Shown piece by piece: positions 24,523-35,727 of a stretch of DNA of 64,000 bases. Source of the DNA: Crambe crambe (taxonomy: Eukaryota; Porifera; Demospongiae; Poecilosclerida; Crambeidae). Both the position numbers and the translations under genes were made by a program. The stretch's first letter is position 1; the number at the start of each line of letters is the position of its first letter. The stretch is taken from contig OZ004585.1 of NCBI GenBank assembly GCA_963924555.1, forward strand, positions 434,001 through 498,000. The letters run 5' to 3'. Below the pieces are notes generated by a model, which ran no database searches, was not told the DNA's origin, and worked only from the letters and a program-made list of their open reading frames with translations.

Positions 24523-25975
24523 TCCAGTTCGCTGTCAAAATCCAGGCAGGTCCATTTTTGGCAGGGGAAAAAAGTGGACCCGGTCCAGTTTCGCCGTCAA
24601 ATTCTAAGCAGGTCCATTTTTGGCAGGGGAAAAAAGTGGACCCGGTCCAGTTCGCTGTCAAAATCCAGGCAGGTCCATTTTTGGCAGGGGAAAAAAGTGG
24701 ACCCGGTCCAGTTTCGCTGTCAAAATCCAGGCAGGTCCATTTTTGGCAGGGGAAAAAAGTGGACCCGGTCCAGTTTCCTGCCGAAATCCAGGCAGGTCCA
24801 TTTTTGGCAGGGGAAAAAAGTGGACCCGGTCCAGTTTCCTGCCGAAATCCAGGCCGGTCCAATTTTGGCAGGGGAAAAAAGTGGACCCGGTCCAGTTTCC
24901 TGCCGAAATCCAGGCAGGTCCATTTTTGGCAGGGGAAAAAAGTGGACCCGGTCCAGTTTCGCTGTTGAAATCCAGGCCGGTCCATTTTTGGCAGGGGAAA
25001 AAAGTGGACCAGGTCCAGTTTCCTGCCGAAATCCAGGCAGGTCCATTTTTGGCAGGGGAAAAAAGTGGACCCGGTCCAGTTTCCTGCCGAAATCCAGGCA
25101 GGTCCATTTTTGGCAGGGGAAAAAAGTGGACCCGGTCCAGTTTTCTGCCGAAATCCAGGCCGGTCCAATCTTGGCAGGGGAAAAAAGTGGACCCGGTCCA
25201 GTTTCCTGCCGAAATCCAGGCAGGTCCATTTTTGGCAGGGGAAAAAAGTGGACCTGGTCCAGTTTCGCTGTTGAAATCCAGGCCGGTCCATTTTTGGCAG
25301 GGGAAAAAAGTGGACCCGGTCCAGTTTCCTGCCGAAATCCAGGCAGGTCCATTTTTGGCAGGGGAAAAAAGTGGACCCGGTCCAGTTTCGCTGTTGAAAT
25401 CCAGGCAGGTCCATTTTTGGCAGGGGAAAAAAGTGGACCAGGTCCAGTTTCCTGCCGAAATCCAGGCAGGTCCATTTTTGGCAGGGGAAAAAAGTGGACC
25501 CGGTCCAGTTTCCTGCCGAAATCCAGGCAGGTCCATTTTTGGCAGGGGAAAAAAGTGGACCCGGTCCAGTTTTCTGCCGAAATCCAGGCCGGTCCAATCT
25601 TGGCAGGGGAAAAAAGTGGACCCGGTCCAGTTTCCTGCCGAAATCCAGGCAGGTCCATTTTTGGCGGGGGAAAAAAGTGGACCTGGTCCAGTTTCGCTGT
25701 TGAAATCCAGGCCGGTCCATTTTTGGCAGGGGAAAAAAGTGGACCCGGTCCAGTTTCCTGCCGAAATCCAGGCAGGTCCATTTTTGGCAGGGGAAAAAAG
25801 TGGACCCGGTCCAGTTTCGCTGTCGAAATCCAGGCAGGTCCATTTTTGGCAGGGGAAAAAAGTGGACCCGGTTCCAGTTTCGCTGTCGAAATCCAAGCAG
25901 GTCCATTTTTGGCAGGGGAAAACAGTGGACCTGGTCCAGTTTTGCTGCTGAAATTTAGGCAGGTCCAGTGGACCT
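24523..25975. repeat. 61-bp minisatellite, about 24 units, with 429-bp higher-order repeat
   Basis: The unit contains GGTCCATTTTTGGCAGGGG, AAAAAAGTGGACCCGGTCCAG, then TTTCCTGCCGAAATCCAGGC or TTTCGCTGTNGAAATCCAGGC. 25065-25274 recurs almost exactly at 25494-25703, an offset of 429 bp (seven units). Because units have no stops in any frame, long reading frames exist on both strands; I do not regard them as genes. The unit is an expanded copy of the terminal motif of the surrounding transposon. Confidence 0.9.
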
Positions 25976-26223
25976 GGCTTTGACCTTGAAAGGATACCTA
26001 TGTAGGAATATAACTGCATGCTATATAAAATTCACTTGTTGACTATCTGGTTATTATTTACATGTAGGACAAGACTACTTTATATCAGATATGTTATTCA
26101 TGTAATGTCACCAGGCAGCATCTCAAGTGATATTAGACTTTACTCAAGGGTCACAAATCAAGGAGTGAACATGTGATACAAGATTACGTCATAAGTGAAA
26201 TCACAATGATGATTACATAACAG

Positions 26224-27060
26224 TTAGTAATGATAAAAGTAATAATTAATGTTACTGTCACACACCCCTCCTCCAGTTAGAGCTTGCCCCGAGCTTACTT
26301 TCTTCCATAGTAGAGGGATGGTCAGATAACTAGGGTAACTCAGATTTAAGTGTACATGAATACTATCATCTTTTGAAGTGTAGACACGTTTTCCTGCAAT
26401 GCCGGTTGGAGTCACCTCAAAAACTCAATATATATAGGGTCCATGCCACAGACGAGATAACTTCTGAAACTTCCCAGACTCTTCCTGAGGAAATCGAAAT
26501 AGCACTAGACCGCCAATCTTGAACTGCATAGGAGAACATTTGTTCACCTTATTATAGTACTTTTTGCAATGCTTCTGGGTTTTCTGGATTGACTGAGTAT
26601 CTCAGTGAGTTCCTGTCGCATCGGTAGCCTGTCAGGTCAGCCCCTTCTACCTCATTAGCAGGAAGAAATGCAGCTTCAATAGGATAGCTACCATAAAGAA
26701 GGTAAGATGGCTTCTCGCCTGTTGCCTCATAGGCATCCCATGTAAATACTTGTCCCACTGCTTCCCATAGACATCAACATGCTTGCATATCAGCGTCTTT
26801 AGAGTACGAGAGTACGATTAAACCTCTTGGTGAGGCCATCACACTGAAGATGGTATGCTGTAGTATTCAATTTCGTAATTCCAAGAAGACTGCATACATC
26901 GGTCATCAGGTAGGATAGCTGATTGGGTCCCTTCTCCGATAGTAGACTTTCTGGAACACCACACACATGATCTCAGCATCAGTATGTCCACTATTAAACC
27001 ATACAGCCTTTTGGTCAGGGATAGGGAAAACCCATGGTCATCAGAATGATATTTGATTTG
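26224..27060 (-). pseudogene. Decayed Gypsy/Ginger-type integrase
   Basis: Minus-strand blocks in order, separated by frameshifts: FPIPDQKAVW; a GPNQLSYLMTDVCSLLGI-like block; KLNTTAYHLQCDGLTKRFNR; AYEATGEKPSYLLYGSYPIE; then a C-terminal FKIGGLVLFRFPQEESGK and LSRLWHGPY, and VTPTGIAGKRVY. These correspond to the integrase catalytic core and the C-terminal GPY/F module. The position normally holding the last catalytic Glu (DGLxERFN) reads Lys, and stops interrupt the core, so it is non-functional. Confidence 0.75.
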
Positions 27061-27571
27061 ATTATTTATTTGAAGAGAATAGCTGGGTAACTTGGTACAT
27101 AGCTAGCTACAGCTACAGGCAAATTTCATGAGCTTCTTTTACAGAGGCCAAAAATCTGGTACAGATACCATAATTATACTGTGCAGTAGATATATAGTAT
27201 CTATGCTGGTAGCTAGTAAGGCCATAATTAAGTAGAATCACCATGATTGCATCTAGACTCAACTTCATGCGTAGCTAGCTAAGCTAGCTAGCTATCTACA
27301 AGCATAATAAGCACCTATGAAAAATCAGGTCTTACCACGCTCTTCTTTTTCTTCTTGATGAAAAGAACTCCCTTTCTTACATTGAACATAGCTGCTTTCT
27401 CTCCAATAGCTCTCTTTTTGTCTTGACTACAGTCTGGTGGGTAGCGCTGCTCAGTTATGTATAAGCTGATATGCCCGGATAACTTTTGGTAAAGGCGGTC
27501 CACTTTTTTCATGGAAAAAACTGGACCCCCGGTCCAGTTTTTTCCCCGGTCCAAATTTTTCGTGACAGGAC

Positions 27572-29271
27572 TAAGCCTAAGGTATTGCAGTGGTTGTGGC
27601 AGTGTGGCAGCTGCATACACACTGACAGGAGGCTGTATAATGCTTACCACAAGCACTTAGAAAGCCATGCGCCTACAATCCACTTAGCGCCTCTATGACA
27701 AAATGCTGTAGAAAGCAATAAGCTCTAGCTATTTGTTCTAAGTGCTAAGGGCACGTTTCATTTGTGGGGTCAAAGGTCAAACGAACGTGCGCATGCGTAT
27801 TATAAGCTATGCCCGCTAGCTATGACGTACGTATATATATATATCTCGAGCTCCCGTTGACATGACCAGAGAGTGGCTCGCTTCGCTCGCCAATTATAGC
27901 TATTACTGACTGGTCATAATATATAGCTACGTAGTGTGGCATAAAAATTATAGCATTTGAATGAACCATTTCTGATATAAAAATGTTTGATGATGATGAT
28001 GAACGACCAGATGAAAATGGTTCATGCAGTTGAATTATAATTATTGCTGCCAAGTTTGGTGTTGTTTTGATATTGATCCCCAAAGTTGATGCAATACAGA
28101 AGTGTAGCTACCCCTTCCAACTGTAGGGATTAATGGAGAGTCTGCATGGAGTTGCTATACTTTTTTTTTTTTTGAACCCACACTAGTCACTAATGGCCAG
28201 CTAAAACTCATTGCAAGTGTGTGTGTACACATGTGGAGTAATGATTGAGGGCCAGAGAAAGTGGTCTCAGGCCAGTTAGGCCACGCACTTTTTTTCCCAA
28301 ACTTAATCCCCTAATGATCCTAGCTATTAGAGTTTTAAATTACCAACTTGAGAATAGTAGCAGCTGATGAACAGTCATTATATCAGTGCTGCTGTTAATT
28401 AAGATTATACTCACTCCTCAAGTCCCTTCACTGAAAATTTGGTCAGTTATATATATGCACAGGGACTTCATTGGCTTAGTATTATATTCATAAAATACTA
28501 AATATAAAAGGGATGGCTGTGTGCGGTTCAAAAAAGTTCAGCAACAAGAGAGTGAACTTCAGTCAAGTAACCCCTTACCCATCACCAATATTAGCTACCA
28601 AATTACAAGCTAACTATTCCTACTTCACTCCCATGACAGGCCAAGATGAGGTATAAAGGGAATGAAGGCTATAGTTGTAGTTTGGTAATATTGGTGATGG
28701 GTAATTCTTCCATGATGTAGGTTGAAAGCTAGGCAAGTTGGAAAATAAAGCACAGTCAATTTTGAGTAGTGTGGCATAAAAATTATAGCATTTGAATGAA
28801 CCATTTCTGATGTAAAAATGTTTGATGATGATGATGAACGACCAGATGAAAATGGCAATTTTAGAAGTCACTGTAAAATGATACTGCTTTGTCTTCTGCT
28901 CCTCATACTTGAGTTCTGACTGAGTTGCTGACTGTAGGAGGGAAGTATTCTGGAGTTATACTAAGTATTAGTCCATTGGGGCAATCCGTGCTATCCCTAT
29001 TTAGAAAGTAGCTCTCTGATTAATGCTAGTTTCATTATAAAGCAACAAAATTTAATATTGATGAAGTATAATGGACAGTCACTGTCTATTATATATAAGT
29101 ATTAGCTATTCTACTATAAAAGTTTAGGAAGACTTGAAGTTCTTATTACAGCTAACATCAATCTATAGCAACAAACAGCCAGCTAATAGACATTTGAAGT
29201 GTTCATTTTTGATTTGCTGGATGCTGAGGTTGCCTTTCCTTCAGTGTTTGGCAACAGCATGATTTGCATTT
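27572..29271. other. Intergenic repeat-rich stretch before pseudogene E
   Basis: 27572-27895 is the right part of the interrupted repeat (ending GCTCGCTTCGCTCGCCAATTA), matching 40680-40955. About 27935-28017 and 28766-28853 are direct copies of a 90-bp block (GTAGTGTGGCATAAAAATTA). No gene seen. Confidence 0.55.
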
Positions 29272-32200
29272 CTAACGTAGCCACTTGATGTTGAGAACAT
29301 ACACCAGATGCACAAATGGATAGAAAATGAAGAGCAAATATCCTATGATTGTAAAAATCTCCGAAATGTTGTAAAAACCAGTGTTGTTGCAAGGATTACT
29401 GATATCGTGTCCTCTTTGCTCACAAATAAAGTACTTCATATGTTCTCTTTGAATCACCTCGATATCTTTCGTAAGTGCTGCAAGAGATGTAGTAGTGACC
29501 ACTCCCGCTATCATGTAGTAGCAAAATGAAACCAGGAGAATCACCTCAACACTGCTGATCTTCACAGGGTTTTTCACCTCTTGCTTCTTAAACAGTCTTC
29601 TTTGCTGTATATTCAAGAGAATCTGAGTGACAAAAAATTTTATGGATAGCTACAATACATGCAAGCCTAGGAGTTTTTGCCTCGGCACCAAAGTGCCAAT
29701 TAAGGCACAGTACTGGGATCGACTATCTATGATGCATGATATGTAATAGTAGCACACCATGCGTTTATTTATACCCACACAATACATTGCACCTGCATGA
29801 CACATGACGCATGACGCAGGTGTATGTGTGAAGAATTAAATTACATACCAAGTACGTAGAAAGGAAAAAAAAATACGTTAAATGTAGTGTAATGTAATCT
29901 AAATAATCTAAATAATCAAAGCATGTTTCTTCCATGTGTACCACAGAGCTTTGCTGCCATCATGGATCTCTAAAGTACCTTTATCCTTCTCCATGCTATT
30001 AACTAACTCTACTTCATTGTGGCCATCACAGTTACTTCAATTGTAAGCTTTGCAAAAAAATGTAAGTCTTAAATTGTTAACTCAGTGACTTAGCAGCTAT
30101 ATACAGCTGCAGTTTTTGTGAAAATGATGTGGTGCTGTTTATCTACTGCTGTGCTGTTATAGCCACAGCCACATACAAGACCTTCTTACTCAGTCAATAT
30201 GCTATCTGGTGAATAATGAGAACCAGAAGAACTGATCCAATGGCCAGTAAAATGATGATAGGGACTAGCAATACATAGAAAGTTAATTTTTCATTAACTG
30301 GTTTGCAAAATGCAGCTGGAAGGGCTGTTGCAATAAATCCAAGTCCACCTGATGTAAATGTGACATTGTTGCTCTTAAGAAATTCATCATTCTTTAGTTT
30401 CATAGCAAATCACCCATCACTGCTATTATTGGTACCAAGGCCTGCAACGACACATCCAATGTGGACGAATTTGACTCTGTTTGATTTCGCCACTGATCGA
30501 GCGTGGAAAGGAAACTTAACTTTCCAGAAGAAGGTAGTAATATGGAAAAACCACCAGATGCCAATTTGAAGTATTATGTATAAGAATACCATTCCTATAA
30601 TCAAATCAAACATACATAATTGTAACCATTGTATGCTTGGAAAAATTGATAGAGAATTTAATTTGGCAGTTTGTACTAACATTCACGTGTTCACGTCACT
30701 GTTGACCCAGTACATGTCCAGTAAATTCATCCCACGTGCACCGTTTATTAAATAAAATCCAGTGTCACGGAATTGGGATTTCTAGACAGGTTTATCATAG
30801 GTCTCATATGTAGGTCTTGAAGCTGACCAGCTATTAGCTAGCAAGTTATGAAATCTTGCTGAAACTACCAAAAGATAATCTGAAGTGCAACTGAAGTATA
30901 TTGGAGTGGTTACAGAATTTACTAGGATATTCCGTCACACAGCAACACGATGTTGCTTCAGGGGAACTTTGTCACTAGCTGCACAATGGAAGACTATACA
31001 TTGAAATATATCAGCCTTTGACATTAGGAAAATGAAATGCTAGCAAGAATTTTACTCCTAGTGCATAGTTAGCTAGCTGTTGGCATTTGAATTTTCGAAT
31101 TTGGTTGGTCTCAAGTGAACGTGTGAATGGTACAGACTATACCTGAGATCACACAAAAAGGAGTGCTCTTCACTCGATTGATCAGAAGATTTTGTGAAGA
31201 ACAGAAGAGTGAAGGATCGAGAAGTGAAGTCAAATCCATTATTTCTGCAAAGGATTAATTAGCTAATAGAGTGATTGATGAAACTATACTTTGATTTATC
31301 CTCACCTATTACTAACAGATCAGCTGTTATATAGACAATAAATGCAGATGGGAATGTGAGGCTGCATAAATAAAATTACACTATAATAATGTCCAATATT
31401 TGCTGCACTAGCTATAATAGAACTACTTAATTATTTTACACTTTTTTTTATATCTGATCAATGCAATTATCAAGACAGCACAAGCAGCTGCTATCAGATG
31501 ATGACCAGAATACTCTGACCAATGACATTAGCCAGAGGAATCTTTGACAAGGAGTAGCAGTCGGGGAGACAAATCTCAGAAACTTCTGAACGAAAGAAGT
31601 CCTCATGACACTTCAAAGTTCCATTACTTTGTAACGCTGTAATAATAGAAAAAGCTATTATAGCCCTACTTACGTAGCCCTGGCCCCCTAGCCCTGGCCA
31701 CCTAGCCCTGGCTTCTGAGCCCTATTATTAGCCCCATTCCCAGGCAAATAGGCCTGGGACTCAGAGTAAGCTAGGCTATTATATTATATGCTATGATGTA
31801 TAATTATTTATTGGAGCTGATCTTCAGTCAATTCAGCATGCAAGTTGATCAATTATATGTGTGTATTAAGGCTATTAGAATCCTAGTTTCCTGTCCAAGA
31901 AGACATCCACAAGTGCTGCAGGTGGGAAGTTATTATAATTATTCTATTATTGCTTCGTTCTTTGTCTCGAAGGTCCTGTCTTCGTCATTCACTGTGGGCT
32001 TTCCCAGAAAGAGCTGTAAGTGAAGCCAGTATTTTCCAAATGTGCACACACTCTACTGCGCACATGAGCAGTAGCAGTATTAATTTTTTGATGCTGTGAG
32101 ATTTTCAATACGTGAGCAGTGGACAGGAAACAATCATTCTATTAATAGTGGCCTTAGGTCTATGGAGTCCTGGTTATTCCTACCACTCTCTCTCTCTAAC

Positions 32201-34279
32201 TACATTCTTTCAGTTTCCTCCACAACTTAAATAACAAGATAAACATGACAGTTCATTTAGTCACATTATATTGATAGTTACAGATATAGCTACCGTATAG
32301 CGCTTTATTTTTGAGGTTTTCGTGGATTTTGCTCAAAACACGAAAATTGTGCCCTCGAATATTTTTACCTGCCACGTGTTATGTACGTGCGTGCACAATG
32401 CGTACAGCCAGCTAGCTACATCATAGACTATATAGGTTCCTACATGGACTGGAAACGCCTATTAAATTAATATTAACAAGCACTTCCGGTCGTGTGATAT
32501 CCGTGTTGCGCCTATTGCGCTGCAGCTGTATCTAGCTCCATGAACAGGAAAGATCACTTTAGTGGTTAACCGTACAAGCTTGTAAGTGGCTATGAAGAGG
32601 CTGAACTCTGCCAGGGAGACTATACTACAAGATGCCAAGACCCTGGGATTATTGTCAGAGCAAAACTCGAGTTAAAGTGTGCTCTAGCAGTTAAAATTGC
32701 TTTGTGTAATTTTATCTCCTGAAGTAGTTCTATCATCCATGGTTAATGTGGTTGAGGACTTGAAGTACATGTTAGTAAATTGTTTTAAAAGATGCATATC
32801 AACTTTCTACTACATTGTTACTAACTACTACACCTTTCTTTGTCAAAAATAGTATACCTGCTTTGTGTAATTTTCTAGGACCACGTTTAACCTATCCAGC
32901 TCATACTGTAATATAAGCAGTTCATATAAAGTTTGCAGTGTTGCATGGTATTGTTTTTATCCATTTGGGGTACATATTTGGTTGTAGAAATTCACTAGAC
33001 AGCTAATTAATTGATGGAAACAGCCGGCCCAGAATACAATATCCGGTAAGTATTACCATAAATATACGGAACACCGCAAGGCGGATGTAATTAATCATTT
33101 CCAGTCCATTCTGGAACCTCTATAGTCTATGGCTACATATACAGTACAGTGCAGCTGTCAAATCATGTCATTATTTTAGCTCTAAACCAAAGCAACCTAA
33201 TCCACTACCAGATCCCTGTCTCCTCTTCTATAGAAGCAGCGAATTCGAAAGTTTCTACTGCGCTAAAGCAGGGATCTACCACCAGTACCAGAGGGCCATA
33301 CTCTAGGTCTTCTTCAGAAAAAAAGGGCTGAAATTGCAAGAAGAGCAGCAGAACATGGCCCACGATACTACCTGTAGCATCAATAACAGCCACAGCAAAC
33401 GGGTCATGACTATTCCTGGTGGTTCTTTTCTGCACAGCAGTTCTTTCCAAACAAATGATCCTCGAAAATTATTCCGCAAAATAATTTCGAAATAGCTATC
33501 CTCGAAATATTAGTGCCTCGAAAATAGAGCGCTATACAGTATGTCATATATCTATCCATGCATGCAATGCTAATGGACACAATGATCAAGTTTGGGCACG
33601 CATAGCTAAACCGTATTGTTCACTTGTACCTGAATACCATCAACCCACCCTCTCTACTTAATTAGCTATAGTGTAATTATAATTCTCACCCGTATCATTC
33701 TCAAGCACATTACTTTGATTTGAGGAGGATGAGGAGTTAGTTGAATGAACCTGTGTTGTGTGTGTGATATTATGTAGCCATAATAATAGTCCAATAATTT
33801 CAGTGCTATAAAAATGCTTTTTGGTCCATGCGCATGCATAGCTAGCAACATGTCTGTATTTTTATTGCTGTTAATTTTTTTTATAATGCTTTACAGTCAT
33901 AGCTATCTTGAACATGGACACAAGTAATGATAGCTGCAGGTAGGTTGATGTAGAGAGAAAATTATCCCTGAAGTGGTTCCATAATAAGTTCACTATAGGT
34001 GTATGCTTTATGGTGGCAATTGCTACTTTTAAGTTTTAGTTAGCTAGCTGAAGTATAAGATTAATGGTGGAGAAAGCTTACTGTGTTGGGTAAATAAAAG
34101 AAGATGAAAGGGAGGGAGAGAAGACTCCATACCACAGCTATCACTGAGCATAACACAATAACCTCTGGAATCAAGTACCGCTGCCGCCTGCTGTTTTCAT
34201 TATGGACTGCAGACTCTCCCTCACCGTTGAGACGATTTCTCGAGGGTTTTTCGAGTAGATCGTTCCTACTCGCATTCAT
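29272..34279 (-). pseudogene. Pseudogene E of the Frizzled-like array
   Basis: All seven exons can be placed: E1 34082-34279, E2 33690-33750, E3 31440-31636, E4 31306-31361, E5 31143-31244, E6 about 30190-30593, E7 29272-29604. E1 and E2 are intact and nearly identical to gene F. E3 has lost one base in TM1 relative to F, giving tandem stops, and gained two T's near its donor. E6 has an 11-nt deletion plus a separate 1-nt deletion; the frame is restored but a TGA falls between them. E6's end reads into a stop at the former donor. E7 has a TAG in place of the Arg codon after LNIKWLR, removing the cytosolic tail. Intron 5 also contains segments inverted relative to gene F. It is an inactive copy unless an alternative product is made from the 5' exons. 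Confidence 0.85.
32291..33541. mobile_element. TACYGTATAGCGC-terminus DNA transposon with HIRAN-like ORF scrap
   Basis: Inverted ends share TATAGCGCT and TATTTTYGAGG. At 33205-33450 on the minus strand the frame contains SHDPFAVAVIDATGSIVGHV, a pattern (xDPxAVAVxxxGxxVGHV) I associate with HIRAN-like folds in some transposon proteins; it then runs out of frame. A second copy spans 43311-48313 and is split by later insertions. Superfamily unknown. Confidence 0.6.
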
Positions 34280-34295
34280 AGTTAATATTCCAGCA

Positions 34296-34333
34296 TAGAT
34301 AATAGAGCAGAGCGGAGTGCTCTATTATCTATG
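34296..34333. mobile_element. 38-bp palindromic insertion with 9-bp TSD
   Basis: A hairpin with 15-bp arms (ATAGATAATAGAGCA and complement, 8-nt loop) is flanked by perfect ATTCCAGCA repeats (34287-34295 and 34334-34342). It sits 17 bp upstream of the locus E start codon and is preserved at 49070-49107 upstream of gene F, so it predates the segmental duplication. Confidence 0.7.
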
Positions 34334-34457
34334 ATTCCAGCAAGCTAAATGTACATGTGGGGCAAGTGCGCATGGCCATACTTAGTGTGTAGCTACATTG
34401 GGATAAACTTACAGTGTAAAGGTGGGAAACTTGGCTTCGACATCTTAATGGCTACAT

Positions 34458-34672
34458 GATGTGTCACATCAAAGACAATGCCACTCACAGACGCACATCA
34501 AAAGCTTTCATACTTTAGAGTATGTATATATAAGTGAAACTTTGCTTCAAATTACATGATGAGTCACATCAAACATTTTAGGTGGCAACTTAATTGGCTT
34601 CGAAACCTTTTTTTTTTTGTAATAGATATAGCTAATCCATTAGCCCAAAAGCAATGATGTGTCACATCAAAG
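34458..34672. promoter_or_regulatory. Repeated TGATGTGTCACATCA palindrome upstream of loci E/F
   Basis: Three copies roughly 100 bp apart (near 34458, 34557 and 34655). The middle one reads TGATGAGTCACATCA and so contains an AP-1-type TGAGTCA. Each lies in a longer imperfect repeat with GGTGGCAAACTTGG. The same trio occurs upstream of gene F (near 49232, 49330, 49422). Regulatory meaning is speculative. Confidence 0.3.
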
Positions 34673-34772
34673 CGTTCCTCCTTTCCTCTTTATAGTAGGT
34701 GGCAAACTTGGTTTAGAAACCTTAATAGCTACATGGCTACATGCATGCAGTGGAGCAGCTAGTCCTACATGT

Positions 34773-34987
34773 CAGGGGTGTATCCACCACTCCAGTTGGT
34801 CTGGTTTTGACCGGTCTACTTTTCATATCCATGCCTGTAGAGTGATTATGTGTATATGAAGCACCAGCATGAACTTCATCGCACTAGCATAGCTTTATCG
34901 AAACTCCTTCTGATAAGTGGGTGAAGGATAAAGTGGACATGATGATCCCATGCACACTGGGCCACACGAAATTCCGATACACCCCTG
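34773..34987. mobile_element. CAGGGGTGTATC-terminus MITE with CATGT TSD
   Basis: Ends CAGGGGTGTATC and complementary GATACACCCCTG, flanked by CATGT on both sides (34768-34772, 34988-34992). Copies: 49539-49753 (duplicated with the segment) and 43912-46944 (split by a later insertion). hAT-like termini with a 5-bp duplication. Confidence 0.6.
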
Positions 34988-35399
34988 CATGTGCTGTATA
35001 TAGTGTCATGTGGGGGAGATAAGAGAATTATATTATATGAGGGAAACCAGATAATTCCTCATGGGAAAATTGCACATCATATTAAGTTACACCACATCCA
35101 TGCAGAGAATGTGGAGGGTGATCAAAACAGCAATGTACACCATGTTCCTCAAGAATATAGATATTTATTAGATGGTGGGACCTACCTATGCATAGGGAGC
35201 AACTACTTAAAGCATATCAACTCAGAATAAGATGATCTGATGAAAGCCTAGCTAGCTATGGTAAAATTGTATTGGTCTGTGTATTAATGGGTGAGCAGAG
35301 GATCTGACCATTAAAGTTGTCAGGAGAGATTTAAAAAAAAAAATCTGTGTATAAAATTTTAAGTGGCAGTGCCGCAAATCGCTAGTAAATAGAATGGAT

Positions 35400-35590
35400 G
35401 CATGCCTTCCTGTAACTCAAGTCCCTTTACTGAAATTTTGGTGTAAACCTTGTCAGTAGCCACTAGGAGTAGGGGTTGAACGAGATATATAAATCTTGTA
35501 CGTTCTTCCGGTTCCATCCTTTGCAATACGGTGACATCATCGGCTAAGGCTTCGCTCACAACAATGCTTTGCACTTCCCTAGTAGCTACG
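35400..35590. repeat. Dispersed repeat downstream of the array genes
   Basis: A block containing AGGGAAGTGCAAAGCATTGT and GATGATGTCACCGTATTGCA (minus strand) lies just 3' of gene F. It also occurs at 50165-50350 next to gene G and, diverged and inverted, at 8180-8265 in gene B intron 2. A 71-codon open frame in it is probably not a gene. Confidence 0.45.
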
Positions 35591-35727
35591 TAGCTAGCTA
35601 TTCATTAATGACAATAATTATGACAATAATTTTGTTATAAAGCACAAATTGATAAAGTATAACTATTAGCTAATCTACTAAATGTTTATAGGATATAGCT
35701 AACATCAATCCATAGCGTAAGTATTAG

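Larger units (their letters stand above)
22871..27567 (-). mobile_element. Ginger-like DNA transposon: TGTCA termini, 4-bp TSD, integrase relic
   Basis: The left end begins TGTCATGCCAAAAGTGGACC and the right end, read inward, begins TGTCACGAAAAATTTGGACC. Both continue with GGGAAAAAA and TGGACC motifs. The element is flanked by the 4-bp direct repeat GGAC (22867-22870 and 27568-27571). It interrupts an interspersed repeat whose intact form lies at 40585-40955. Contents: a nested TGTCA element (23155-24518), a 61-bp minisatellite built from the terminal motif, and a decayed integrase on the minus strand (26224-27060). TGTNR termini, 4-bp duplications and a Gypsy-like integrase are the published hallmarks of Ginger transposons; the assignment is inference from these three traits. 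The copy is inactive. Confidence 0.7.

Noticed and set aside
24509-26019. Open frames of 350-469 codons on both strands
   Set aside because: They are created by a stop-free 61-bp tandem repeat; no start context, splice logic or non-repeat domain supports a gene.
30303-30569. Plus-strand open frames antisense to exon 6 (also 37158, 51894, 61495)
   Set aside because: Shadows of the conserved exon 6 coding strand.
31793-32023. 76-codon frame repeated at 42795-43070
   Set aside because: Conserved only by the segmental duplication; no domain and no splice context; lies in intron 2 of E/F.
35359-35574. 71-codon frame repeated at 50124-50339
   Set aside because: Part of a dispersed repeat also present, diverged, in gene B intron 2; more likely non-coding.
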